This document shows, one piece after another, positions 23,628 to 35,164 of a DNA stretch of 64,000 bases. The first letter of the stretch is position 1; each line of letters opens with the position of its first letter. Position numbers and translations under genes: made by a program. The DNA comes from Ceratothoa steindachneri (Eukaryota; Arthropoda; Malacostraca; Isopoda; Cymothoidae). The stretch lies in NCBI GenBank assembly GCA_963969495.1, contig OZ018323.1, positions 75,974,920 through 76,038,919 of the forward strand, written 5' to 3'. The notes below the pieces were generated by a model. That model saw nothing but the letters and a program-made list of their open reading frames with translations, was not told where the DNA came from and made no database searches.

Positions 23628-24440
23628 AGCCTATTTATTTATATAGGAATTGCTCTAGGTGCTCATGATTAAAGCTATTTTAATTGTGTTTTCGATGCGG
23701 GTTTCGATATTTGTAGCTAGTTTAGGTTTAGTTATTGTACTTTTCTCCAATTGCGGTTTATTCCTCTCATGTTTCAACGTTATGGCGTCACATTTTAGCC
23801 TATTTCTATAGGAATTTCGCTAATTTTACCCCATTAAATCTATTTTAAATGGGTTTTTGATGCGAGCTTTGAGAGTGGGAGCTAGTTTCGGTTTAGTTCT
23901 TCAATTTTGGGCCACTTCAGGTGTTGGTCTTTGAATTTCGACCGCTATGTCGTCACTTCCTAGCCTATTCCTGTAGGAATTCCTCTAATTTCAGACGATT
24001 GAAGCTATTATAATTATGTTTTCGATGCGGGCTTCGATATTTTTAGCTAAGATAGGTAGATTTTTTCTAGGTTTCCCTAAAATCAGTTAAGTTCAGCTTC
24101 ATTTCGAAAGGTTCGGTCTATTTCTTTGAATTTTCAAGGTCATGACGTCACATCAGAGCCTATTCCTGTAGGAATTTCTCTAATTTTACACGACTAAAGG
24201 CATTTTAATTATGTTTTCAATGCGGGCTTCGATATTTTCTTTTACGGTAGTTGATATTTGTTTCTTCTATGTTTAGCCACTTAAAGTCTATCCCTCTCAT
24301 GTTTCAATGTTTTGACGTCACATTTTAGCCTATTCCTATAAGAATTGCTTTAATTTCACACGATAGAAGCTATTTTAATTGTGTTTTTTATGTGGGCTTC
24401 GATATTTTTAGCTAGGTTAGGTCGATTTCTTCTTATTGCA
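23628..24440 (+). repeat. Tandem array of five units of about 165-195 bp
   Basis: The marker AGCCTATT occurs at 23628, 23797, 23962, 24157 and 24327. Each unit contains ATAGGAATT or GTAGGAATT, a GAAGCTATTTTAATT-like block, GATGCGGGCTTCGATATTT and a CGTCAC sequence before the next marker. In the last two units the CGTCAC block is a full TGACGTCA. It directly abuts the 470-bp repeats, which share TGACGTCACATCAGAGCCT. Confidence 0.85.
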
Positions 24441-24516
24441 AAAAAAAAACAGGCTGGAAAAGAGGAAGCAATAAAATTTTTCTATCTACCGATTCCTCCA
24501 AAAGCTCTTGTTTTTT

Positions 24517-24879
24517 AGTCGCGTGCGAGTCTACTCGCTAGCGACTCTACATCTCACTATGTCGGTCCGTCGGTCGTGGTTTTGCTTCTTTTTTTTGTTT
24601 TGGTAATAACATTGTAACTTTTGGACCGATTCTAACGAAATTTGAAACCCTTATGATGTTTTACATTCTCTTTCGAATTATATAATTGCCAAGGTTAGCC
24701 CGGGAATGAATTGGTTTTGGCCATAACATCATAACTAGTCAGGCGATTCTAACGAAATGTGAAACACTTATGTTGTTTCGAACATAGAATTTTCAAGGTC
24801 CTCCCAAGGTTAGACGGGTATTATTGACAGTTTTGAAGGTCGAAAGGTCATAAATCGGAATAAATGAGAGCACGCGACT
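24517..24879 (+). mobile_element. Short non-autonomous element with AGTCGCGTGC inverted ends
   Basis: 363 bases beginning AGTCGCGTGC (24517-24526) and ending GCACGCGACT (24870-24879), exact inverted ends of ten bases. The interior has two or three degenerate subunits with TTACATTCTCTTTCGAA, ATAATTGCCAAGGTTAG, GATTCTAACGAAAT and AACATTGTAAC. No coding capacity. An inverted copy with more subunits is at 30910-31347 and a partial one at 22181. MITE is the best label; TTT beside each end is too short to prove a target duplication. Confidence 0.7.
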
Positions 24880-26789
24880 TTTAGGTCAGCAGACCTTGTT
24901 TCTCTCCCTTAAGCTGGTGGGATCTTTGCAAGCAATGCAATACCAGAGTAATCTTACAAAGCTACAAATATATTAGAGAGCGCCGAAAGATACTGCAAAG
25001 CCTTTAAAGAAATCAGGAGAACTCATGCAAGGTTACTTAGCAGCAAAAACCTGAAACTAAGAACCATCGTATACCTGAATTTCAAAGCTCGTCAATTATT
25101 TGACACAAATATCACTTATCGTTAAGGAATAAACAGCTTAAATATTCTTTTTTCATTTCTACCATTTCTGTATCAATTTCTTTTTTTTAACACTAACTAA
25201 ATTACAGTTTTCTTTCCGTTAATTCAAGCAACCGTATAACCGTTTTAAAAAGAAACGAACGATAGGAATATAATATTTTTGATTGCATAATTACAAAAAT
25301 CGGTGTAAAACGCTGCAAGTAATGATTACAATCCCATTTCTTCTATATATTTAATTTAAATCAAATAGTATCGAGATCGTGTAGGTAAAAGATGCATTTG
25401 TGATTTAAGTATAATAAGAGAAATATGGTTGCCTTTGGCAACCATTGAAAGGTTGAATTCTCACGCCAATATATTTGCTAACAAAATATTAAAACTTAGA
25501 CAGTAAATGACTTTAATATTATAGAAAAATAATTAATATAATGGCTTTGTTTTGTTTCTGTTAACATTATGATATCTAGAATTAAAACAAAACCATTTAC
25601 TATAAATTAAAGTCCAGGAAGGATATATTAAAGAAAACTTATTAAATCTTATTACATAAACTATGTATAATAATATAACAATCGTAAGATTCACTAATAA
25701 AATAAACATTGTAAAAAATTAATGTAAGGAGATTCTATTATTTAATATTATTTGAATTCATATAAAATTTAATTCCATTTATAGCCTGTTAAATACTGCC
25801 GTATGTTTGGGCCGTTTATTTAAAAGGTAAATTACAAAGTGCTTCATGATGAAAAGATAATACATGAAGACTAATTCCTACGAATACTCCTATTTACAAA
25901 TAGAGATACATCCGAAGACTTTCCAAGTTCCCGCCGAATAACGAATACTGACTCCAGCTACAAGATTTCTTTGCAGTAAAGAAATTCCTGATTAACTTTC
26001 CCCAGTCGGCATTAAAGAAGAAGATATGAACTTGCTACCTTTGGGAATTTTTAACTAGCGTATATGTGAATCTAGCAAGCCGGACTAAGGAACTTATCTG
26101 GTAACTAAATCAGTCACAAAAGGGACAAACAGCTTACCATAAGCCCTTTCAGGAGCCATCATCACATTTACCAAAGCAGTAAATTTAATCCAGTTAATGA
26201 ATTAATATATAGATACGTGGACTCTTAGTAATAATTAATATTGACTTACAATTGCTTTAGTTGCATAAAAATCCAAATTTACCAAGCAGCGTTTAATATA
26301 TTATCCATTATCTTTTATTAAACATAGTATAAAATAAAAAAATACTTTATCTTGCTGGAAATCCAAATAACATGACACACAAATTGTTAACAGATTCTAT
26401 ACCTACTATTCTTATAATCTTCGATGAGAAAAATACATTGTAATCACATATAATTCTCACACCTGTTTCTTTTCTTAATACCTCCGGCGATTTCTGATTA
26501 TCTGCTTAGAAACAGTACACCACTCTGAGATATAATATTCTTGCCTTAGCTTGACTTCCAAGCTGTAACTCGGCAGAAAATTGGTAGTTATTACGCATTC
26601 CTTTTATTTTATTTTTCAAAAGACGTCAGCGTTTTTACATTCATATTCTATTTATGTGCCATTAAATTAGAATTCTAACATTCTCCTAATCCTGAATATG
26701 TTTATGTATGATTCATAGAAGTTTTTCACACACAACACAATTATTATTTATTGTGTAAAATAACATCCATTTCTCTTACGACAACTCTG
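24880..26789. other. AT-rich DNA without recognised genes
   Basis: A 51-codon open stretch near 24958-25125 has protein-like composition but no start and no family resemblance. The rest is AT-rich with no repeat longer than about 30 bases that I could see. Confidence 0.45.
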
Positions 26790-26962
26790 TTACTTTATTA
26801 GCATATTTAAACCTAAATAAAATGAGTTGAGAACCATGTCTTACTTTCATGTTTGCTAGGAAGCGTAAAACTGACCCTAAGAGTTCCTTTTGAGAATCTC
26901 AGTCGAAATCTGTTTCCAAATCCTAGCTCTTCACAATACATTTTACTAAATATAATAATAAT

Positions 26963-27038
<76 letters not shown>

Positions 27039-27296
27039 AAGTGTCAAATAAAAAAATACTCTTTTTATTTCATCCCTCGATTTCTTCTATTTACAATTTT
27101 ATGTTGCATTCGATCCACCCTCTACTATTTTTTATCTCTGCAATTCATGTTTTTGATATTCTATTACTTTATTAGAATTTTTAAGCCTGAATAAAATGAG
27201 TTGAAAACTATATCTTACTTTAATGTTTGCTAGGAAGCCCAAAACTGACCCGAAGAGTTTTTTTTTAGAATCTCAGTTGGAATCTGTTTCCAAATC
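26790..27296 (+). repeat. Pair of about 133-bp direct repeats around a (TA)n core
   Basis: 26790-26922 and 27164-27296 are direct copies starting TTACTTTATTAG and ending TCTGTTTCCAAATC, with CTTACTTT and TGTTTGCTAGGAAGC inside. Between them are an ATA/TA array and AT-rich sequence. The second copy is interrupted exactly at its end by the mariner at 27297, so these are older than that insertion. Confidence 0.85.
26950..27036. repeat. Compound (ATA)n-(TA)n microsatellite
   Basis: About 20 bases of ATA repeats passing into about 68 bases of TA repeats, between the two direct repeats. Confidence 0.95.
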
Positions 27297-28662
27297 TTGA
27301 CAATAAGTTCTTGCAGTTTTATAAAATTTATTTATTATCATTAACAACTTCATCTTTAATTGATAACAATATGCAATTTAATCAATAATGTATTCTCCGT
27401 TGTTACTTACGACTTCTTCCCAACGTTCAACTAGTTTTTCGATGCCTCTGCAATAAAAATCTCTGGATTTTGACTCGAAGAATTTGTTAAACAGGTTCTT
27501 AATTCAACATCAGTATTGAACGAAACGCCGCGCAAATTGATGGAGAGCGATCAGAACAGATGGAAATCCGATGGAGCCAAGTCTGGCGAATATGGAGGAT
27601 GCGGCAGGATTTCCCAATTAAGTGTTTGGATAGAGTCTTTTGTCATATTTGCAATGTGAGGACGAGCATTGTCGTGTTGCAGAAGGACTCCATAACGACG
27701 ATGAGGTCGCTTTTCACGAATAGCTTCGGCGAGTCGATACATTTGTTGAACGTAGAGTTCTGCATTGACAATCTCGTTGTTCGCAAGGAGCTCATAAAGA
27801 ATGATGCCTTCACAATCCCTCACACGCACAGCATCGTCTTTCGTGGATGAAGTCCTTGCTTTAATCGTGGAAGTGGTTTTTTATTGGGGCTAAGCCATTG
27901 TTTTCGATGGTTCATGTTGACATAAACACACCACTTTTCGTCGCCAGTAATGATGCAGGGAAGAAATCTGTCCTTATATCCACCAGTAGCCTTGTGACGA
28001 GCAAGCAAACCTGCGGCAATCGTGGAGCGTTGAAGTTTGTTGCTTTCGCTCAAAGCGTGCGGAACCCATTCACTGAGTTTTTGAACTTTCCCCATCGAAT
28101 GAAGGTGATTCACTACAGTTTTCTGATTACACGTTAATTGTACAGCCAATTCTCTAGTCGATTAACGAGGATTTTCATGAAGAAGGTCGTTCAATCGATC
28201 TTCATCCAATTTAATGGGGCGACCAGAACGTTCTTCGTCATTAAGTTTGAAATGACCGTTTTGAAACGTGAAAACCACCATTAAGCTGCCCTTTCTGATA
28301 AAGCATTTTCTCCGTACACAGCATAAATATCACGACGAGCTTTGGCTGCGTTTGCATTATTCCCGCTTCGATTGAAAATGACGAAAATGCGCCTTTCTTT
28401 CAACTTGACATTCCATTTTGAGGGGACAGAACAAAAATTAAATTAACACAACTTTTAAATAAACCGAAATTACTTATTATTCAACTTCAAGACGTAGCCT
28501 AAGCAAAAGCCTAATAGTCTACGCTGTTAAGAGACGTAGCCTAACCTTTACAAATTTTGCTCTCATTGTTTATTATTGTGTCTTAATATGTGCACAAATC
28601 CCGTCAACAAAACTTAAATTAACACAACATTAAAAAAAACGAAAGAACTTATTCGTCAACCT
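27297..28662 (-). mobile_element. Degenerate mariner transposon
   Basis: A Tc1/mariner copy whose minus-strand frames 28149-27820 and 27829-27551 cover most of a transposase. The signature WVPHAL, the first catalytic aspartate in ITGDEKW, the second in LLQHDNARPH and the third in YSPDLAPSDF (34 residues after the second: DD34D) are all present. A one-base deletion with a stop near 27830 splits the ORF, and further stops lie upstream and downstream. The right end (about 28638-28662) matches that of the copy at 46810. The left end begins TTGACAATAAGTTCTTGC, diverged from the other copy. Confidence 0.92.
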
Positions 28663-30909
28663 ATTATACTAGCAAATATTCTAATTTGTACAATACTACA
28701 ACTTCAATAAATTTTCATAATTTTTGTACAAATATTATGCAAATATATTTCTTTCTCTCACCTCCCACCGTACATTTTATTCATTCATTCATTTCTGATA
28801 GATTGCTTAGTCACAAATGAAGTACGCTAACTCAGAAAAAAATTTTATACAAGATAAAGCAAGTCTGGGCGAGAGGAAATCAAAGTTACATCAAAACGTT
28901 ATTTTTTTTTATTATGCTGAGCATGAACTCACACAAATTAGTTGACCTTAAATGACTTAAACTGTCACTCGAGAAAAAAAAGTCAGAAACTTATTGTTTT
29001 CTCTCTTTTCATCTATTAAAGAACAAATCTCTTACTGCAATAAAGTAAATAAATTTTGTTTGTGGGATGAAAGAATTTCATCTCATGCCAAGCCGAATTC
29101 TTGCAAGATACATGCAAAATACTTCATCAGAGATGACCAAATATAACGACCTAAAATAAATTTCATGCAAGAAATATATGAGGCAAGCCCAGAGCATTCA
29201 AATTACACTACACTGCCCTTCTTTCCATAACTACCAAGATGTCACCGTGATCTTCAAAATTGTTTGAAATAATTTTGTATATGCAGTCTAACTCCATTTA
29301 TTCACGAAAGACAGACCACGCCATTAATTGCACGTGTGAGACCTCATATCAGAGGCACTTTGACTCACGTCCATTAATTTAAATGTGGTTAGGTATACGC
29401 CATTATACTCAATCCTTTTGCTCTTCCGCACATCAGTGCTACAAACTTCTCACTAAAATAATTGTATTGTCTGGAGAAAAAACATTCATGTTTTTGCAAC
29501 AAGTCCAGTAAGACACATGGATAAGTTTCCTCAATTTATATCTTGTCTTCCTCAAAGTTTAAGGAAATTGTAGTCTCAAAACATCTTGTGATGTATGACG
29601 GATTAAAATGTGGCCATTGATGACGCCTCCCCCCCCCCTCCCTACCCACCCCCAGCTCGTCTAACGCTTGCTTATGAAACCAAAATAAATAATGGCATTT
29701 CCGCCAAAAAATACAAAATTATAAGGCATAAACCCTTGGTTATAGATCTCGCAGAAACTCTGCTAAAAAAGAATCTAATAACACCAATCTTGCCCTAAGA
29801 TTTAAAGAACCTAATATGGTTTTAGGATAAAGGCTGCAAAAGTGTTCTTCTTTGCTCGCAAGGGATGAAACCTTGTTATATCGCTCACATTTTGCTGAAG
29901 GCTTTTATGATTATCAAGGATATAAAGGCGAGCATAGTCTTTCTCATGTGTACTAAAATTATGCATAATTCCAGATATTAAAGAGGATAAGAGCATTTTT
30001 ATAATCTCCACTTCTTTTCTACTATCATCTATAAAGTGCCAGCACTATTTTGTCAAGCAATTTTGAAATCTCTTTTCCATTCATAGATTTGACAATTCTA
30101 TTTTGGAGATGTCTGTTACCTAATCTTTGGTTTGAAACTTACATTAGATTTTTCTCTATTCAATGATCTTAGACTAGCGCCATATACTGTAAATACACAA
30201 AATAAATACCCTCTTTAGTTTAATATAACATTACTTTCCCAATCTGCTTAGTTTACATCTCCTGATCACCACTTAAATGACAACATTGACTTACAAATTT
30301 AAGACCCTCAAAATTATATGGAAGAATTTATATTAACTCTTCTTGTCATTTAAATTCTTCTCTCTGACAAAACAAAGGTCACTGTCTTGAAAATTTTTAA
30401 GATTTTAAAGAAATGTAATATTAAGCTTGCTCTGAATCTAAGATGAATTCATTTCAACTTAATGGGTAATGTAGAGCAATGAAAAACGAATTCCATTGAC
30501 CACAGCAAACCAACAGCCCAAGAGTACTTTTGATTTTATCTGGACGCTGGTTTAAGAGAGGTCGGCTGCTCTGGCATAATCCATGGGTGTTTAAAATATG
30601 TTCTGACTGAATTATCCTTCTTTACAACTCTTCGGTCAACAATGTACAGCTGATGCGAAAAATAACACTTAGTGCGACATAACGTTGAAAATGAAGTTAT
30701 TTAATACCAAATATTCCGTTAAATTTGCAAATATCGAACGAAACAAACTACGACCACCTCCATTCTTCTATAAAATAGTTTGTATATAACAAGCGTAAGA
30801 ACAGGGCTGGGATTCTTCTCGCTCGTATTTAAATTTTAAATCGGCTACTAATGTTGCGTCAAAAATAGTTTCAAAACTATCCTAAATTAAAACAAGGCCT
30901 GCTGACCAA
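28663..30909. other. AT-rich DNA without recognised genes
   Basis: No coding region, RNA gene or clear repeat identified. The only compositional oddity is a C-rich run (about 29628-29652, mostly C with few T and A). Confidence 0.45.
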
Positions 30910-31347
30910 AGTCGCGTGCTGTCACTTATTCTGATTTGAGGACCATTTCAATTATATCAGTCGAAAGAGAATGTAAAACAAAATTTTGGTTCCAAATTTC
31001 GTTAGACTCGGATGAATAGTTATGATGCTATTGCCAAATAATTACACGGCCAACCTTGGGACGACTTTGGTAATTATATCATTTGAAAGAGAATGTAAAA
31101 CAACTTAAGGGTTTCAAATTCGTTAGAATCAGCGGAATAGTTAGGATGTTATTGCCAAAACAAAATAGTAATCATTGGGCTAACGTTGGGAGGGCGTTGG
31201 TAATTATATCATTCGAATGAGAATGTAAAACAATAAGAGGGTTTCAAATTTCGTTAGAATCGGACAAATAGTTACAATGTTATTACCAACACAAAAATGC
31301 AAAATGGGGACCGACTGACATAGGGAGATATAGAGTCGCACGCGACT
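30910..31347 (-). mobile_element. Short AGTCGCGTGC-ended element, longer inverted copy
   Basis: 438 bases with the ends AGTCGCGTGC (30910-30919) and GCACGCGACT (31338-31347), in opposite orientation to 24517-24879. The interior has three subunits of about 123 bases, marked by AATTATATCA near 30951, 31076 and 31203, each followed by GAGAATGTAAAACAA and TTCGTTAGA. The subunit number differs between copies. No coding capacity. Confidence 0.7.
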
Positions 31348-31439
31348 AAAAATAAAAACACGACTAAAAATAAAAACACGACTAAATTAATGTTTTCTAA
31401 GCTAATAAACGCCCTTTTAAAACTAACAATGATAATATT

Positions 31440-31545
31440 CCGGTGTTTGCGTTTTGTGGATTCACGCATTAATAATTGATTTTATTAACAAAATTTAAGT
31501 TATCAAGATAATCTTCAGAATTCCAGAAATATTTATGATAAGGGA
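31440..31545 (+). repeat. About 105-bp repeat shared with 62391-62495
   Basis: Starts GGTGTTTGC and shares TCACGCATTAATAATTGATT, AAATTTAAGTTATCAAGATA and ATTTATGATAAG with the later copy. Here it runs straight into the PLE GIY-YIG fragment. Confidence 0.85.
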
Positions 31546-31782
31546 ATACCAGTCCTATGAGACAAACCCAAGTGCTTCGCGATCCTGCATTTCTAAACCT
31601 GAAGCCTCTTCCATCAGGCAACATTCAGAGAATCACCATCATCCTCTTAATTCTAATTCATTTACTATATTATCTTCAGCCTTAACTTCTCTCGATTTGA
31701 AAATATTAGAGTCACTATATATCATTAAAATAAATCCAAAGTTAAATAATTATGCCTCCTCAATTAAATTATTCACAATATA
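31535..31782 (+). pseudogene. PLE GIY-YIG C-terminal fragment
   Basis: An 82-codon frame matching the end of the 14023-14400 domain: ISKPEASSIRQHSENHHHPL, SALTSLDLKILESLYI with the conserved glutamate, and INPKLNNY, then SIKLFTI. The Y.G.T core is missing, so the copy is 5'-truncated. It belongs to the same PLE family as 12183-14400. About 460 bases downstream is the hairpin at 32245, making this a PLE 3' end. Confidence 0.88.
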
Positions 31783-32244
31783 ACCAACCAACACTTCAAT
31801 AGATTAACTAGCCAACCGACCAACCGAATAAATTTCGTCGGTAATTTTAAATGTTTAGTTAGTTGATTTCTCAACTCCCACGTTTAAGGTCAGTCCCCTT
31901 GTTCATTCTGATTTATTTTCGGGGTTTTTTGTCTTTTTAGGGTGTGTGTTTTTACAATTTAATATAATGTTATTTTTTGTTTACTTCAGGAACTTTTAAT
32001 ACGTGATAATCAAGTCAGTTTGTTATAATTTCACTTTCTATTTTTTTTAAATACCACTGGGTAATATTATTTAATTATATATATTATTAGTGTTTTTACT
32101 TTAATTTTAATTATTGTCAATTTTATTATTTTAACTTGCCTTCTTGCGCTTTTGTTTTTTTGTTGTTGTTTTTTTTTTTGTAATGCATTCTTTTAAGTGT
32201 TATCAATTAATGTACCTTCCCCTTCTCATTAGACGATATAATCG

Positions 32245-32274
32245 CTGAAGATGGTCCTAGTAAAGGTCCGAAAC
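32245..32274 (+). ncRNA. PLE 3' hairpin with hammerhead-like core
   Basis: CTGAAGA (32245-32251), one T, stem GGTCCT (32253-32258) pairing with AGGTCC (32264-32269) with one T-T mismatch, then GAAAC. The following tail TCTTCATATTCCTG and (TA)n match 20827-20987. Compared with 20827 the stem sequence differs while pairing is mostly kept. Same reservations as at 20827. Confidence 0.5.
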
Positions 32275-32324
32275 GTCCGGCCAATAAATGATTAGTATAA
32301 TCACCTGGGTCTTCATATTCCTGC

Positions 32325-32339
32325 TATATATATATATAT

Positions 32340-32425
<86 letters not shown>
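32325..32425. repeat. (TA)n microsatellite, about 100 bp
   Basis: TA alternation with two TACA interruptions near 32341-32349, directly following the PLE 3' tail. Confidence 0.97.
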
Positions 32426-32427
<2 letters not shown>

Positions 32428-32713
32428 AAAACCAACAATTGTATTTACGTGCGAAAAAAAAGAAACAAGAAATAATTCTCTTATTCAAAACAAAACAAAA
32501 TAATAAGAGAGGCCTTTAGTTATCGTGGTACCACGCTTTTAGGTTTAGAGTCCCCCGGGGGAAAGTCTTGCCGGCAGTTACGTCACTTCTTGTGGCCAAA
32601 ATTGTTACGGGTGTTAAAGGCCTAACGCCTCCGAGCTCAGCACAACAAATAAGTGATCCAGTTGCGGTCTCAAAGCTACTAAAGCCCTCACGTTCAAACG
32701 AATTACTAATTAT

Positions 32714-32985
32714 GGACGTATATCAAATTTAATTAAATTACTCCGAAATTTTGTTATATCAGCCACTCTCTACAAATTAAAGGAACACCTTCACAAAATT
32801 TAACAGAGCAATAAATAGAGTGGCTTCTGGAAAGAGAGAAAAAAAAATAAAAATAGAACATGAAATCCAATATATATAAAAACATCTCCCCATTCACACA
32901 TACATTCTTACAAAGGAAGGGAGAGGTCCGCTAGAAAGAGGGTGGGAGAATGGGCTTACAAACACCCTCACATTCACTCCACCAC
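32714..32985 (+). repeat. About 275-bp repeat shared with 62112-62395
   Basis: Both copies share GACGTATATCAAATTTAATT, CAGCCACTCTCTACAAATT, GAACACCTTCACAAAATTTA, GAGTGGCTTCTGG, AACATGAAATCCAATATATA and GGGAGAGGTCC. They differ by a few substitutions and short indels. No coding region. Confidence 0.9.
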
Positions 32986-33174
32986 ACACCTCCTTCCTTA
33001 GGCCATTAGACCAGTCACTCACAATACACTCTCAATCCTTACTCACTGTCGTGGTATACGGCCGAATATGTATGTACGTTGTTTCTGTACATAAAAACTC
33101 CGTTCCTTTTTTTCTCTAAGAATGCTATAATTTTATTTATCTTTTGATTTGATTCTTTAACCAGTGGGGATGCG

Positions 33175-33279
<105 letters not shown>

Positions 33280-33399
33280 TATTGCCATTGAATATACTAA
33301 GGCTATAATAAGAGGATCTAAATATAAATTAATACTACCAATGAGTACTACGCGATGGTTGACGCAAAACCCCACTTTAGAACGGAATGTTAATTAAAG

Positions 33400-33967
33400 A
33401 ACATAGTTAATTTGGAATCTTTTTACCCTTCAACGGTGTGGAGTCAGACGGAGAATGACTTTGAATGAGAATCTCGTTTAGTATGGGAGGCGAGTCGATG
33501 TGAGGCGAGGCGAGGGTGTCGCAGACGTGACGCTGACTGGAGAGAACAGCTGACTTCGAGGTGAGTGAGGAGCACGTGTCTATGCTTCTTGACTTGATGA
33601 TATAAGCAAGGGGGTAGTTGAGGTAAGATTATACTTATCCTTTGGTTACCTTTGTGGGCTTCTCAATGATAAAACTTGACCAAGATGTGAATCCTTTCTC
33701 GAGTGGAACTTCATTTTGGTATTCCTCAATGGTGAGGGATATATCTGGTTTTATCCGAAAACTGAGATAGGGGGTTTCTCTAACGAGATTGGTATGAGAG
33801 TGATTATCTATACCTATGGTCCACTCTTCGATGTGACCGAAAGGAACAGCCTCGGAAAGAAAAGTCCCGCTCGGATTGACTCCGGTATTTCTTAATGCCC
33901 GGACTGACGCCGGTACTCGTCTTCTCTCGATCGCTAACTCGATTCACCCTCTTTTCTCCAGATCGAC

Positions 33968-34045
<78 letters not shown>

Positions 34046-34130
34046 CAATTATTCCCTAGGGGTAGAAGAGGGGAGATCAGTGCCCACCTTTAAGCCTCTC
34101 TCCTAGGGCATCACTTTATCACTTTTCAGC
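33400..34130 (-). repeat. Gypsy-side LTR-like module with internal (TA)n
   Basis: On the minus strand it contains CTCGTTAGAGAAACCCCCT, then TTTTCGGATAA, then ATCCCTCACCATTGAGGAAT. This core resembles the modules at 6559-7920 and, more loosely, 57864-58905 (GTTAGAGAAGTCC, TTTTGGATAA). A (TA)n of about 74 bases lies at 33968-34041. It sits downstream of the gypsy integrase on the same strand, where the 3' LTR should be; ends were not resolved. Confidence 0.45.
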
Positions 34131-34280
34131 GTGGTGACCCTTAGCCCTAATAGCCTCTTCTGGTTCTGGTCGGAGAAAATGAAATTTCGTCTATTTGGCA
34201 AAACTAGACCTAAACAATGGGAGGGGGCAGTGAGCCTGTTCATAAATTTTTATCCTAAAGGCTCTCCCACCCTCCCTTGT

Positions 34281-35164
34281 TTATATTAACCGGCTACGAA
34301 ATCTGCTGATTATAATGTTTCCAGGCGAGTGATATCGAAGATTGTTTTGCCAGCAGGGCAAAAGGGAAGGGGGGGGAAGTATCGGCCCATATGTCACGTA
34401 GCTGTTGACGCTGTGTAACCGAACTAGCGTCTGTTTGGTCCTTGCGATATTGATTTCCCCACACTTACGGTACCATTTATATTCAATCGTGCCCTTCTGC
34501 ACCTATTCACACTCTTCTACAGGTCCCTGGCTACGCGTAGCGATTTGTAGGGGTCGTTCGTCAGTCTTCCTGTCAATCTCCTCGTCACTATCAATCATAT
34601 CGTCTACCATACTCTCACCTTTCATTACTAGCTCTCCCATCTCTCGAAAGAACTCTTCCATACTCTTCCGGACAGAACCTTTCCTCTTCATATCCCATTA
34701 ATCAGCTCCTCACTCACAGCTCTCATCCAACTCAAGGTACACTCTTGTGAAACAGACAAATTACTCACATCCCCTCTACTCTCAGCGGCTACATAGGACA
34801 CCCCTTCAACTGGTTCCCACCAGAAGCCAGAAATATCAGTCACCTCATCATTCTACACCTCAAACTTACCTTTACCCTTAACATTCGTAAAACCAGAAAA
34901 ATCAGCCACACTAGGTTCATTCAGCCCAAACACACTATCATTCATACTGTTTACAAAACCAGAAAAATCAGTCACAGGAAGCTCACTCACTCGCCTACTC
35001 ATATCAGCCAAATCACGCACCTGCTTATGCAGACACTCAATCTCTCTCTCAAGCTCCCCCATACAAGAGAGACTCTGCTCATACTTACTACTTTCATTCG
35101 TACTTGCATCTTTCCCTTCACGCTTTCTACGCTTCGAAACTAAAACAAGCTCCTTCCCAGACAA
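34281..35164 (-). pseudogene. Gypsy region downstream of integrase
   Basis: Minus-strand frames after the integrase: 35164-34853 is a 103-codon block with SKRRKREGKDAS, a probable coiled coil (ELEREIECLHKQVRDLADM) and two copies of a DFSGFVNSM/DFSGFTNVK-like segment; 34691-34503 is acidic (MDDMIDSDEEID-like). No known domain. It may be a C-terminal extension of pol or an extra 3' ORF. It has no counterpart in the right palindrome arm, which stops inside the integrase. Confidence 0.4.

Noticed and set aside
24958..25125. 51-codon open stretch with protein-like composition
   Set aside because: No start codon, a stop immediately upstream, and no recognisable family.
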